This document shows, in pieces, positions 12,785-25,138 of a stretch of DNA of 64,000 nucleotides. The notes below the pieces were generated by a model. That model had not been told where the DNA came from. It made no database searches and worked only from the letters and a program-made list of their open reading frames with translations. Position numbers and translations under genes: made by a program. Numbering within the stretch: position 1 is the first letter of the stretch; each line of letters starts with the position of its first letter. The DNA is from Lutjanus erythropterus (taxonomy: Eukaryota; Chordata; Actinopteri; Lutjaniformes; Lutjanidae), in assembly GCA_020091685.1 (NCBI GenBank), contig CM034604.1, positions 12,546,519 to 12,610,518 of the forward strand. Direction: 5' to 3'.

Positions 12785-13558
12785 GTTCTGACCAAAAAAC
12801 AGGCACACACTAATATTTTGTTGGACCATCTTTAGCTGTGATTATGGAATGCATTTGCCATGGCATCGCTCCGATAAGCTTATGCAACATTAGAGTTGCA
12901 TTCATTTTTTCGCCAAGATCTTGTATTGATGATGGGAGAATCGGACCGCAGCATAAAGTCTTCTCCAGCACATCCCAAAGATTCTCAATGGGGTTAATGT
13001 CTGGACTCCGTGATGGCCAGTCCACGTGTGAAAATTATGTCTCATGCTCCCTGAACCACTTTTTCATAATTTGAGCCCAATGAATCCTGGCATTGTGATC
13101 TTGGAATATGCCCATGCCATCAAGGAAGAAAAAAGCCACTGATGGAAAAACCTGGTCATTCAGTATATTCAGGTAATGAGCCTACCTCATTTTTTGGCCA
13201 CATAATGTTGCTGAAGCTGACCAACTGAAGCAACCCCAGATCATAACACTGCCCGCACAGGCTTGTATGGTAGGCAGCATCACTTCACCCGCTCCTCTTC
13301 TTACCCTGATGTGCCCATCACTTTGGAACAGGGTAAATCTGGACTCATCAGACAACATGACCTTTTTTCCATTGCTCCAGAGTCCAATTTTCATGCTCCC
13401 TAACAAACTAAAGCCTTTTTTTTCTGATTTGCCTCCCTAATAAGTGGTTTTCTTAAGGCTAAGAAGCTGTTTAGTTCCAATCCCTTGAGTTCTCTTCACA
13501 ATGTGCGTGTGGAAATGCTCTTACTTTCACTATTAAACATAGTCGTGAGTTCTACCAT
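12785..13558 (-). mobile_element. Tc1/mariner-like DNA transposon, 5'-truncated and inactive
   Basis: Minus-strand translation gives most of a Tc1-type transposase. In order: a helix-turn-helix remnant (TTMFNSESKSISTRTL, 13558 to about 13450), the first catalytic block VMLSDESRFTLFQSDG (about 13345), MIWGCFSWSASATLC (about 13230), the second-Asp block [14 protein letters not shown] (about 13085), and the third block DWPSRSPDINPIENLWDVLE ending in GPTKY (12810-13022). In this family the second-Asp block normally reads QDDNARIH; here the Asp next to Asn is His, so the DDE triad is incomplete. Frame changes and a stop also interrupt the reading. The 3' noncoding end with ACAGGCACACAC near 12800 is present. 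The 5' part of the transposase and the 5' terminal repeat are missing past about 13558. Confidence 0.9.
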
Positions 13559-13970
13559 TACACTGTATACTGTTCTACTATTCTACTACCACAACCAAAA
13601 CCTAAATGGACCTTAAGGTGGGGGTGTTTTGTCAAATACCTGATGATAACATTAGCCAGAGATTAAGAAAGTAAGACATAAAAATCTTCAAATTCAATCT
13701 TCAGACAGTCTGTAACGTTAGTTTTAGCCATTTGTGAATTATACGTGGCTGATAAAGTGATCAGAAAGTACAAAACAGCCAAATAACACTGTCAGATGAC
13801 GCATGGTGTAGAATTAACAGCAGTGACACAGACATTGCTTTTAACACGAGGTGATGAAGAAACATCTAGAAAATATATCTTAAGTGACTTCTACTAATAG
13901 AAACATGTTCCACATGTTGATAATCCTGACGTATTGTGCTTATGTGCTAATGGACAGTAAACAGGACGAT

Positions 13971-13990
13971 GCTGCTGCTGCTGCTGCTGC
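13971..13990. repeat. (GCT)n trinucleotide repeat
   Basis: About seven GCT units in noncoding sequence. Confidence 0.9.
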
Positions 13991-14389
13991 AGGAGGACAG
14001 AGCACCGCAGTTGTACAGCAGTCGTACTGCTGTGATAAGTCATGTCCAGTTTGTGGAGCTTAAAGAGAGCCATCCTGTTACATCCCTGTCTAAAATACTC
14101 CAAAACTTAAGATGATTGCAGCGAGGCTTGTTCTCTGTAGCTTGTTCTCTGGGTGAAGTCGTGGTCTGACCGAACGCAGCAGTTCATAGCGACACGTCAG
14201 TGCACATTATGCAAACTGACGTATTTTCATAATCGCTGATGTCAATTACGTCTACAAATCGCTCCAGCTCTAATCTCTAACATCATGTAATAATAATCAC
14301 TAACTGATACAGTACAAAATTATACACAGATATTATCTGTCAACTAGGAAAAGCTGTCAACTAAGGATTATCCAAAGACAGCTTTCTGT

Positions 14390-14720
14390 GTAACCAAAAG
14401 ACTACCTATATCCACATGCTTTTTGAGTGCACTTCAGTTGAACAGTTTTGGTGCCCAGAGATTTACATAGTATCCCATTTTGATTTGGTTCAGATACAAC
14501 GCCTCTTAAAGTTTGTATTGGCTAAGATTCTTCTCTTAATCTATAAATTAAACAATTAAAAAGTTGTTTTTTTTGCTGGCTTAAAAATCACAAGGGAGTT
14601 CCCCCCACATACTCTATAAATCAATGGATATCTTCCTTGCATAATGTACTAGTCTTAAAATAAGGCCATTAGAAGAGCAGCTGACCAGGGTGATATTGTT
14701 TATGTGAAATATAACTGTAG
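14390..14720 (+). mobile_element. Probable LINE 3' fragment (L1-like ORF2 C-terminus)
   Basis: A plus-strand frame reads HMLFECTSVEQFWCPEI, then about 20 residues on LLKFVLAKILLLIYKLNN, and after a frame change PPTYSINQWISSLHNVLVL. The HxFxECxxVxxFW pattern followed by an alanine/lysine helix and a P-rich, W-containing tail is what the end of L1-clade ORF2 proteins looks like. The piece is short and broken, and only the extreme C-terminus is seen. The clade assignment is tentative. Confidence 0.4.
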
Positions 14721-15619
14721 ATACATGTATAAATCAATGCGGAAGGACAAATTGGAGGGGGCAGATGCCTAGCTTAGTGTACAGTTATGATATGCCATAT
14801 AAATATGAGTGAATAGATGAATTGCAAAACAACAATATTACGTTTAATACCTGAAACTGCAAGAGGGGTGGGGGAGCAGCGGGGCTGGAAGGAGGAGCAG
14901 GCAAAGGGATGGTTCATGGCCCCCCTTTCTTTTCTGTATTGTACATTTGTATGTTTATGGCATCATGTAGGATGGTGTGGTCACATTTTTTAAATTACCA
15001 CTAGTTCCATGTTCTTTTTTTAAAGTGAATGATCTGATCAGAGAGCAGCAGGTTACACATGGCTTTTAATGCACTTCAGCATTTGATTGCCTTGGATTGT
15101 TTTTGTCAGTCACTGGTTCAAACTGTTTATTTAGTCTAAAATTGGGCTTTTACAGTAGAAACACTGTTTATAAAATTAAAAGCTCGGCAATCACCCATCT
15201 GCAACAGAGCTGTTGCATCATAGTTGAGGATTTAGCTATTTTTCACTGGGCTTTTAACCTGTAAGTAGCATATTGCATGTTCTAATTGAGTAGACATGGC
15301 ACTTCCAAAAGTTTTTTCTTTATGTGCCAAACATCTCTACTGTGCAGCAGACAGAAAGTACAAAACATTAGTGGTATCTCAATAGTAAGTTGTAGCTTGT
15401 TTTGCACAATTTGCATCTCAATTTGTCTCAGAGATGAAAACTCCTTCTCCAAGTTTCCTGCTTACAATTACTTTCTGCATATATCTTCCTTTATGACAAG
15501 TACAGATTTCAACAGAGAAATCCACACGGGATTTAACTCACAACAGTGTACTTTATGAAGCAGTACATCGCCTGAATAATTGTTCTTACAGTCAGATTAT
15601 GAAGGTTTGAGCTGTGTTT

Positions 15620-15720
15620 TTCATTAGTCTTTAACTTTATTATTATCCTGGAGGAAATTTGGTTGGTTTGCAGTCAGGCATTAAACACATAAATCACAGG
15701 AACACACAGATGACAATGAA
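15620..15720. repeat. Possible LINE or SINE tail fragment
   Basis: TTTATTATTATCCTGGAGGA then AATTTGGTTGGTTTGCAG resembles the reversed 3' tail shared by several fish LINEs (TTTATTGATCCC...GGGAAATT). It is short and diverged. Confidence 0.3.
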
Positions 15721-17288
15721 AAACAACCACCCAGTCTAGTGTGGTAAGAAAAAATGTGTTGTGTGTGTGTTAATAAATGTGTCACATGTATATGTAAGTG
15801 TAAATATATTCAAATAGTTTACAACTGGGGAGAGCTGGAAGTGTGGAGACTTTTGCTCACTGGGTATCACAGCCACACTGACACTGGCAGTCTGTCTCTC
15901 AGGGCTCAGAGCCATTTATATCTCTCTGCTGGTCCATAACCATTTCCTCTTATCTCAGCCGCTTCTCTCTAATCTCTCTCTCTTTTGCTTTTTTTTCCTT
16001 CCTAATCCTATGATTTCTCTCCCAGGGTGTTAATTTGCTATGGTGAGGATCAGGGGGCAAAAGGCTCCCAAATAATGTCAGGGTCCAGGGAGGTGCAATA
16101 TGTATGTGTGTGAACGATTTGAAGTGTGTGTGCAAAAATCTGCACTCCAGGGATTGGCTGGTGAAAGAAAACCTTTTTAATGGCCTCAAGTGAACTCAGA
16201 TTATGTTTAAAGGCAAAATTCAGTTACACTTGATAATAACCATGATTAATAATGATAAACTGATTAATTAAACACTAGTTAATACTTAACAATCATTTCA
16301 GGTCCCTCTGGCCTCTAGCATCAGTTTTACACGTGCAGGGCTCTGCAGTCAGCTTAGTACTATTAAATATGCAATGTTCAGGTAGAACAAAATAAAACAA
16401 AGCATCGCTACTAATTAGTAAACAGAATTTATTCCATCGTTTTTAAAAGTGAAATAACTATTAACTAAAGTTTATTAATTATCCATTTAGTGTCACCAAA
16501 AATTCCATGGCCACTCAGTGTTGATAGTAAATATAGTCAATTGGAGCAACAATTTCCTCGGTGTGTGCTATACTGACCAAGAAAGCTGAGTTCTCCTGCT
16601 TGTGGAGCCACGTCAATAGAGCCTACATGTACCAGGATGCATTACATGGGAGCTTCTGATGCCCATGTTGCAATATATCATGACCCTAGCCTCCTGGTTA
16701 CCCAGAGGTGGAAACTAGAAATCCAAGCTGAAGCAGGAGAATTTAAAATAATTTATTGCTTCAACTGACTGCATTTACCATCAACAGTAACTGAACTTCC
16801 ACATAAAAAGTGGTGAATTTACCCTTTAAAAGTGTCAGTTGACTCAAATTGCTGACTGACCTTACATGTTACGTAATCATGCAGATAGTTTTGGTTTCAT
16901 TTGCCCAGGTTTTGAGATGTCCGACATGTCGTCCACCCCAATACAATGAAAGTGAGTGGATTTGTGGTGCTGACAGCATTGTACAGATACGTTAAAAAAA
17001 CAAAAAACAAAAAAACCCCACCTTCAACAGCATTGTGTCTTTCCAGAGACAGTGTCCCCAATACTCAGGATGATCCACACACCTTGCTGTGAACAGTTTT
17101 TTGGTGGAACTACTCTCTACCAAAGAAACAGTCCCCATGGAAACTGTTCAGGGTTTGTTCTCTGGATTCTCCAGAGTAACTGGGACAGTGTCACTGGAAA
17201 GAGATGTTCCTGTTGAATTTTTTAAATGCAATGTTTCAATGCTGTGAGCAGCGCACATGGAATTTCATTTCTCCTCCATGTACTGTGT

Positions 17289-17595
17289 TGGGAGACAGAT
17301 ATCTCAAAAAACACGGCCAAAACCCCCCAAAGCTATCCGCATGGCTAAACACATGAGGGAACTGAGAAAACTCTTTATTGGAACGAATGACCCATTAAAC
17401 TTTTCAGAATTTAAATTTCATACATTATATTGATTGGATGTACCCACAGTCCAAACAACCAAATCTGTACCATCGGTACATGCAGTGATACAGCTCTGAC
17501 CAGGTTCAGTCTGACAGCTGAATATTAGATGAGGCTGAAGCAGCCTTGCAGCAGGTACAGCAGGTCAAAGTGCCAGATGTGGTGTGAGAGATGCC
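17289..17595. repeat. About 300-bp direct repeat, copy 1
   Basis: AGATATCTCAAAAAACACGG, then ATGACCCATTAAACTTTTCA, CCCACAGTCCAAACAACCAA and CAGCCTTGCAGCAGGTACAG recur in the same order at 18541-18840. The part before it (16915-17288) looks like a known percomorph repeat. Confidence 0.75.
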
Positions 17596-17647
17596 AATTA
17601 TTTCTATACTAATGCTGCTGAAATAATTCACTTATAGCATCAAGTAG

Positions 17648-18535
17648 AGGAGACCAGGGTCAATTGTAACTGGGAAATTGCAACACAAAGAATTATTTCA
17701 GTCAGAAACAAGTGAGAGTGATGACATTAACTCTGCACATGCTCAGTAGGATTTTTTTCTTTGCTTGTGGAAAAATAGCAGGATCATTTCACCTCAGCAT
17801 ATGTTTTCAGCAAAAAAGTGACTCTGCCGACTTCTGCTGTCTAAAGTTTAGATGACTGCAAATTTAAACTTTTATCTCCAGGTTATTCATTTAAAAAAAA
17901 TAACATGAACTATTCCAATATAGGCGTTGCTACAAGATTTTACCATGGCTGCAAGATTGGGGATACTCTAACTGATTTATGGATGCACTCTGTGGTTATA
18001 GGCCTGCCACTGGACGACTTGTTTCAGTCATCATTGCAGCATTTGTTATCCGTGTTTTCAGAGTCCCTGGGAAACAACAACCATGGCAACCTCAGAGACA
18101 GTAAAGTACATGCTGCAAATGGCAACTAGCATTTGGGACGCTAATGGAATGAACATAAACAAGCCAGCAGCCGTTACCTTTATTTTTAAAATGATAAAGC
18201 CATCTTAATGCCTGGGCTCGCCTCCCAATGCGCAAATGTCCTACCAGTTCCACTCCTACGTTATATTGTGGGGGCACCGTCGCTACATCCTGGGCTTAGC
18301 TCTGCCGAAGATGAATGTGATTGGTTTAGAGAAACACAAACAAGCCAGAACGTTTTTCCCTCTATCGCAGAATGATAATGTGTGGAGCCAGACCTTTCTC
18401 CAGTGCTGAGCGCTGTGGAGAGAAGTCTGGCTATGCAACACTAGATCAGGGCAAATTGTAAAACTGAGTTACAACTGCCCCTGAGCCACATGGCCCAATG
18501 TAAGCACCTCTGCTTTGAAAGCATACAATGTCAGT
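17648..18535. mobile_element. MITE family C copy, interrupted
   Basis: The left part (17648 to about 17975) begins GGAGACCAGGGTCAATTGTA and contains CTTCTGCTGTCTAAAGTTTA as in the 45093 copy. Unrelated sequence fills about 17975-18440. The family then resumes with GTTACAACTGCCCCTGAGCC then CATGGCCCAATGTAAGCACC. Confidence 0.5.
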
Positions 18536-18540
18536 ATTAT

Positions 18541-18840
18541 GAGAAAGATATCTCAAAACCCTGGCAAAATAACCCAAAGCTATCTGCATGGCTAGACACA
18601 AGAGGAAAGTGAAAACATTCTTGTAATTTGAATGAATGACCCATTAAAGTTTCCAGCATTTAAATCTCATACATTATAAATTGATGGATGCTCCCACAGT
18701 CCAAACAACCAAATCCACACCACTGACACATACAATGATACAGCTCTAACCGGGTCTGTCTGTTGAATATTGGATGAGGCTGGAGCAGCCTTGCAGCAGG
18801 TACAGCAGGTCAACGCGCCAGATGTGGCATGAGCGATGCC
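18541..18840. repeat. About 300-bp direct repeat, copy 2
   Basis: AGATATCTCAAAACCCTGGC, then ATGACCCATTAAAGTTTCCA, CCCACAGTCCAAACAACCAA and CAGCCTTGCAGCAGGTACAG. It lies about 1,250 bp after copy 1, with the interrupted family C element between the two. Confidence 0.75.
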
Positions 18841-19479
18841 GAGGCTGATCCGTGTTCCTGTAAATGCTGCTTGCTTTGGGTCTGAGCACGAACTGCAGCT
18901 TGAGGAACAGAATGAGTCAAGTTTTCTGGCTCCGGCCGAGGCGATCGCTCACCCGCCTCCCCCTCCCTCCTCCTCCTCCTCCGTAGCTCAGGCTGACAGT
19001 AGTCACTAGTCAAAAGGTCAAGCAGACGGAACCTTAATTTTGGCTGTGGCCCCTGCAGACATTCAGACCAGAGGTTATCTAATCTGGATTTACTGCCTCC
19101 ATGTTGCATTTATGAGCTGAGATAGATGTGTTTGCTCGAGATTTCACTGATAAGCCGCAGGAATATCAAAAACTCATACTCTCAATTCTCCAGTGAATAG
19201 CTGCATCCAACTTTCTCACTCTCCCGCTCACTCTGTTTCTTTCTCCCTCCCTCAAATACCATCTCAGACTCCAGAAATAAAATTGGAAGAGGCTCCGCTG
19301 AAGGGCACTCTTCACATAGAGCGATTAAGACATTTCTGGCACACTCTCCTGCATCCTGCGTTTCCAGTTTGAGAGGTGAAACAGAGTAATCTCACGCTGC
19401 ATTGGCTCTAAAAAACAAACCAGGCTGAATAATTACACAGACCAGGACAATAATCAACAAAGTCCTGACATGAAAAAAA

Positions 19480-19750
19480 AAAAAAGCAACGCAAAGCTTA
19501 TAATTGTCTTTCCAAAGTGCTGACAGCTTCCCCGTCGCGATCGCCTTGCTTAATGGTTAGCGTTGAAGCTGTGCAGCCAGAGAGAAAGATGACAAATAAA
19601 TTCAATTATTCCATGAAAAAGAGCTACTGTCAGTGTTGACGAGGAGCAGTTGAGGAAACGCTTAGGCGATCAGCGAGACAGCGTTAATCGGGCCTGAGCC
19701 AGAAGCAGTAGGTGGCAGACTTCAGAGGGAAGTCATCTCATGATCTATTA
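19480..19750. promoter_or_regulatory. Candidate conserved noncoding element
   Basis: Repeat-free, with GTCGCGATCGCCTTGCTTAA, AATTCAATTATTCC and CGCTTAGGCGATCAGCG. The GCGATCGC and TTAGGCGATC cores are locally GC-rich in an AT-rich intron. Confidence 0.25.
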
Positions 19751-20227
19751 TGCTCTCCTTACAAGGTGTGAATCTTCTTCTGCTTCCTTTGTGGCGGAAG
19801 TGCGCGACGGCCGATCTCCAAGGAGCCGCTGGCTGCTGGAGGTGTGAACGAGTAGATGAATGTCATGCCTACGGCCTCCGGACCTCACAGAACAGCCTGG
19901 GTTTATTGTCTCCCAGACTGTGGATGCAAGCCAAGCTATTGTGCGGGCTGATCTAATGAAAGTCAGCCATCACGGACCACCACACAACCCGCGCACAGGG
20001 TTTTATTTGGGTTGTCTCAAGCTGCAGGAATCTAAAATGCCTAATAACATTTAATATTTACATTTCTCGAGTAATTTATAGAGCACATTAAATCCTGCTC
20101 TTACACACACCAGGGTTGTGATCTCAGCTTTGAAATACAGTGCTAACTGCTTAAAGCGATCACGGTTGATCAACCACTTATATGGATCAAAAAGCTTCGG
20201 GCAGAATCATTCCTATACAAATGCTGT

Positions 20228-20852
20228 AGTAATCAAGTACAGGACACCGGGGGCAATTATAACAGGGGGTAATTGTAGCATCTCAATTCCTCAAATTACT
20301 GCAAGATGGTACAGTTGTCACCAAGCCCAATATAAGTACCTTGTTTGTTTGTGTTAACATACTTTTCTGTTAGAAAATTAACTTAAAACTAAATGTAAAA
20401 TTACTCTAAATTCAATTCAAACAATTCAAATCGAGTTATCACGATAATAGTTATAGTCTTCAGCAAACATAGAAACAGACTTTGCTTTGAATGCATACAA
20501 TGCCTGACATCTCAAAGAATTTTAACCACATACAAAAAAATCAGTTATACTACAGAGGTAATATTATTTTGAGGTGTGCTTTTATTTGAGGGAGAGTGGG
20601 TGACTCATTCTTTCAATGTCGCAATTACCCCAAACCACTGTTACAATTGCCACCACCAAGGGAATTGAAGAGTCTGACTTCTTGCATTAGATTTCGTATT
20701 ACAGTTTTGTCCTTATTAGTGAAAATATATCAGTTGTATAATTAAGTACTTTTCTTACATCAAAAGATGACTGCTGTATTTCAAATAGCTTCTGAGTTGT
20801 GAATGAAAACGAATGAAAAATCTTTACAATTGCCCCTGGTCTCCCCTAGTCC
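20228..20852. mobile_element. MITE family C copy
   Basis: The left end is GGACACCGGGGGCAATTATA. The right end is TTACAATTGCCCCTGGTCTC then CCCTAG, its near complement. AAGCCCAATATAAGTACCTT near 20325 matches the interior of the other copies. Confidence 0.6.
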
Positions 20853-21408
20853 ACTTACAGTGTTCATTTAGGGTTTTTTATATATTTGACAACATATGGA
20901 AAATGACAGTCATTCGTTTTTTGTTTTTTTTTACTTTACTCCCATGATATTTTGCCTTGCAGTAACCCGTCTGCTCCCAACTACTTAAGGCTGCTGCTGC
21001 GTGCGCACTGATGAGAAAAGAAAGTAATTTTCTCTCAGTGAAATACATAGTCTCTTCAAAGCTTGAGACAAACTGCAAAAAAACACAAACCAATGAGATG
21101 CAGCAGAGAAACTACAATAAGCTATATTATATATACAATATTATAGTTTGTTGAATTATTGTCAGTGCAGTAATGCAATAAAAAAAAACATTTGAAACAG
21201 CTGTACTGCATTTTGAAACTTCAGTAAACAGTGAAGCTGTCTTTATATAATAATAATAATGATAATAATAATAGCTAAGTTCCCACTGTAAAAACAGTCT
21301 TGTTCAAATGGAGTAATCTGGCATTAGGAACGATCACATAGATAAAACGCTTGCGTAGGAACGCTGAAGTGAACCTGCTGCATACTCAAACTCTTATCTC
21401 AGTTGCCC

Positions 21409-21426
21409 CTGCTGCTGCTGCTGCTG
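21409..21426. repeat. (GCT)n trinucleotide repeat
   Basis: Six GCT units, in an intron. Confidence 0.85.
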
Positions 21427-21582
21427 TGTGTGTTACTGTAATTCTTAACTTCTACGCCTTTAGATGAATGAACGCTTGATTACAGATGATGAAGTGGACA
21501 GAGGGAAAGACAGGCTGCGAGAGAGCGGAGCTACTGTTTAAGGATTCCCTCCTACAGCGTATGTATTTAAAGGTTTAACAAT

Positions 21583-21645
21583 GTGGGTGTGTGTGTGTAT
21601 GTGTGTGTGGGTGTGTGCGTGTGTGTGTATATGCGTGTGCGTGAA
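21583..21645. repeat. Interrupted (GT)n microsatellite
   Basis: GT runs broken by TATG, GGGTG and GCG variants. Confidence 0.85.
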
Positions 21646-21959
21646 CGAGACAGAGAAACAGTGTGAGCCGTGCTGGACCCCTGCGTCTCCTAGTCATTAC
21701 AGCTCATTTGTCTGAGTGCTATTCCACTTGGCTGGGTTGAGTTAACAGTTTGCCCTGGCGCTCTCCACCCTCCTCTGAGCCGAGTGCAGCGTCACATGTG
21801 GAGAGAAGGAAATGGGAGCATAATGTATGTTCTTTCTTGAGCTGCGTGCACACACACAGACATGCACACGGCATGTATACCTAAGAAAACTTTTCTTGCT
21901 CTTTAATAGCACACAAACATACATATAGATGTAACAAATTAGTGCATCTTAAGACAAAA

Positions 21960-22100
21960 TGGTTTGTGAGTAAACTCCCAGCACCGGCGGCTGTTTAATC
22001 CCCCTGATCCCCTGGAAAGTCTAATGACAGCTAATCAGATGCACATCCACACTCTAATTAACCAATTAGCAGCTAATGCATACACATACAGTACGCAAAA
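21960..22100. promoter_or_regulatory. Candidate homeodomain-site cluster
   Basis: TAATGACAGCTAATCAGATG, then CTCTAATTAACCAATTAGCA and GCTAATGCAT place at least five TAAT/ATTA cores within about 70 bp. Such density can mark an enhancer, but AT-rich sequence also produces it by chance. Confidence 0.3.
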
Positions 22101-23739
22101 CACCGTGGATTCATTATGAGACACTCATAATTTTCACTTTACCCAAGACTCTTTTCTGGCCAAATGAGGAAGACAGGCGTCTGTTAACAGAACACATGAG
22201 CTACAGCCGCCTACCCTCCTGAAAAACTCACTACTGCAGCAGGAAACTGAAGTATTCCTCCACTTACCAGCAACGTGAAGCCAGAAATGTTGAGTACCCT
22301 TATGTTTTATGTTAGAGATATACAATGTGGGTCAGTAGCATTTGCTACTGCATAAATTGGACAAATTACACAATTGAACCTTCCTCAGTTCTGCCCACTC
22401 TGGAACCTCGGTCATCTATGTTAAATCGAAACCAAATTTTGTAGATTGAAAGTACAAAAAGTTGCTGGGAGACTGTAAAAGCAACATGTACAGTCAAGCC
22501 TTAAGTTAGCTATTGCTAGTAAAATGCTAGCTAGTTGAAATGTGTCCACTTCATGTGGAATCATTGACCAAGTAGCTGCTGAAATATTGTCCACATTGAT
22601 GAAAATGCTAATTATGCTAATTGTGCAACCTACTTAACGTATGCAAGTTAGCATCTGGGAGTTTCTAAATGCTGGTGGCCCATACTGTGCATTTCTACCA
22701 TAAAACTTTGAGGTACACTTCTGGGTTAACAATTTAGCTCTATTGGCTGGTAAATACACCATATAGTTAAAAAAATTAAAAAAAAAAAAAAAAAGCTGAG
22801 GTAGAAATAAATATCCCTAAAATTACTGCACAGTGCACACATTATGTAAAAAAAACCAAACAAACAAACAAAAAACATATTCATACAAAATGTGAACCAT
22901 ACTGAAAACTGTGTTTATATTTGAGGATCACAGGCAGATCATTTCTATGCTGAATATCTTTTTGGCTCCTTAATTAGCATCTAATAAAATTAATGGGCAG
23001 AGCATCAACTCTATAAAACGCTCCAGAATGCAAACTAGGTGCAAAGCGAGACAGCGGACCGTCTCATTTTCAGTCATCGAGGCAACTCAAAAATAAACTT
23101 AATGTCATGGTGGTTATTCAGACTTTTATGACTCTTGCCTCGTTGTAATTCTCGGAGACAAAAGAGCTTTGTCCAAATGTTGTCCGGCATTGTTATACAT
23201 ACAAACTAGTTCCATTAACTCTGCACGCTGAGTGAAACAATGTGGTGACATGCCAGGACCTGTCAGAGCGACTGATATAAAAATGAACCGTCAATAAAAA
23301 CTGGCTGTAAAGAACACTGTAAAGAAATAAATTACAACAATGCAGCACAGCAGGACTCTATATAAAGAAAAACCTGAGAAAACAAGACAATTAAAGGCTG
23401 TGTGGAAACCATCTGGCTGCTTCTATTCAGCTGCAATTGAAATAACTTTTTTAGAGCTTACAGTTAATGGAGCAAGTACTCATTAAGATGTCGGCCTTTT
23501 TGTTAAACTCAAAAAAGTTCATGCTATTCCATCTTATGAACACATTGCAGAGTGTATCTTCATACTCCATTAATACTCACACTAATGGCTTTCTTTTCAA
23601 TGACATGATATATGAGTTTAATTTAGCAAAAAACACGAAACTGGTAAATAAGGTATATAGAAGATTTTGCAAGCACATTTTTTTGGGTTCAGGTTTTTAC
23701 CATCATAAATGTAATATTATGCTCTAATCAATATTTTAT

Positions 23740-24340
23740 TTTACTTTATTATGTTAAGCGAGCCATAATGTACAGTGAGTGGGTCATTAGTATGAAATGA
23801 ACCCCAAGAGGGATCACCCTGAAGAGGTTTATTTTCCAATAATGACATGCTCACTGTACATTATCCCACTTATTACACATCTAATATCTTCTATCTATCT
23901 AAAAAAAAACAACTCAATAATTTAACACAAAATATTAATCTAAAAAATATTTTATTGGTTTACAATTATTTAAGTGCTGCTGCAGATTCTATCTATCAGA
24001 ACTGTGTATACAGAACAGTCTACGTGTCAGAAATAACAGTAGTTAGAATGTCATAACTGACCAATCAGCATCGCATATTTAACAAAGTCATGTAATTAAA
24101 TACTCCATTCTGACTGGTCAATTATATCATTCTAAGATCCCTTATTTTTGAATAGCAGACTGTTGCCATGTATAACAGATACCGTTGCTATGGATACAGT
24201 TCTGATCATAATCTCAGGAGACAAGGACAACAATATGATTTTTCAATGAAATCATTTTAAAATTAATATTTTGAGTAAATAAGTGTAATGAGTGGGATAA
24301 TGTACAGTGAATATTGCATTGAAATAAAATAAAATATTGA
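23740..24340. mobile_element. Family B, inside-out arrangement
   Basis: The order of parts is centre (GTGAGTGGGTCATTAGTATG, about 23776), right arm (GACCAATCAGCATCGCATAT then TTAACAAAGTCATG, about 24060), left arm (TACTCCATTCTGACTGGTCA, about 24100), and part of another centre (GAGTGGGATAATGTACAGTG, about 24290). The complete copy runs arm-centre-arm, so here two elements appear joined end to end, each cut in its middle. Confidence 0.6.
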
Positions 24341-24479
24341 TTATCAATGGATAATGAATTGATGTGTAATATGAAAAGTGTCCCTTGTAATGAAGTATCA
24401 CTAATTTATGTAGTTCCTCTGAGTTCTATGGAGCTTTTTAGCTAATATATGGAACAAAATGTTGTCAATGTCCTTAAAC

Positions 24480-24785
24480 TTTACTTCTCTAAATTCACTT
24501 GTATTAGTCTTTCACCAGTGTTGTTTCCAGCAGCAGCAGGCAGCTGTGTTCAGCATAAAAGCTCAGATTATCCTCCTTCCCAACACCAACCATCAGACAG
24601 AGAAAATTAGTCACTAGCTGTTTAAGTGACAAATATTTGCCCCGAGACTTTGCAGAGGAAAAAAAGTGTTGAAGGAAATGTGCAGCATACATTAGTTAGT
24701 TGGACAGAAACACAACTCAAATGTTAGCTGGATGTGTAAATTAGCCACTGTTAGCTAACACACTGACACATAAACAAAGCTTGCT
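24480..24785 (-). repeat. Interspersed repeat (GCTGCTAAATGCTCC type), copy 2
   Basis: On the minus strand it shares the opening GTGTCAGTGTGTTAGCTAAC and GCTAATTTACACATCCAGC with the copy at 10560. The rest is diverged. Confidence 0.4.
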
Positions 24786-25115
24786 TATTTTATGTATAAA
24801 AAAAAACAAAAAAAACTGTGATGAGCTGATATATCATTATATTTTGTTTCGTTTTTTTTTACTCTTAAATATTGACTTTGCCTTCAATAATTCAGTAGTG
24901 GTTGGTTTCTCCTAATGAATGTTAAGAGAACACCTGCAGTGTAAGTAACCTCAATCATGGAATTCACAGATTTTAAGTCTAGAAGTGAAAGGATGTTAAT
25001 TAACAATCTGTCTCACAAGAGTAAATTAAATTTCTGGGTTGAATACATGTAATTCAACTCAGATTCATCACTAGTAAAAAGACTGAATGTGTGAGGCACT
25101 CAGACATGTGGCCAT

Positions 25116-25138
25116 GCACACACACACACACACACACA
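25116..25138. repeat. (CA)n microsatellite
   Basis: About 11 CA units, followed to 25380 by CA-rich sequence with repeated ACACACAAACACAC motifs. Confidence 0.9.
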
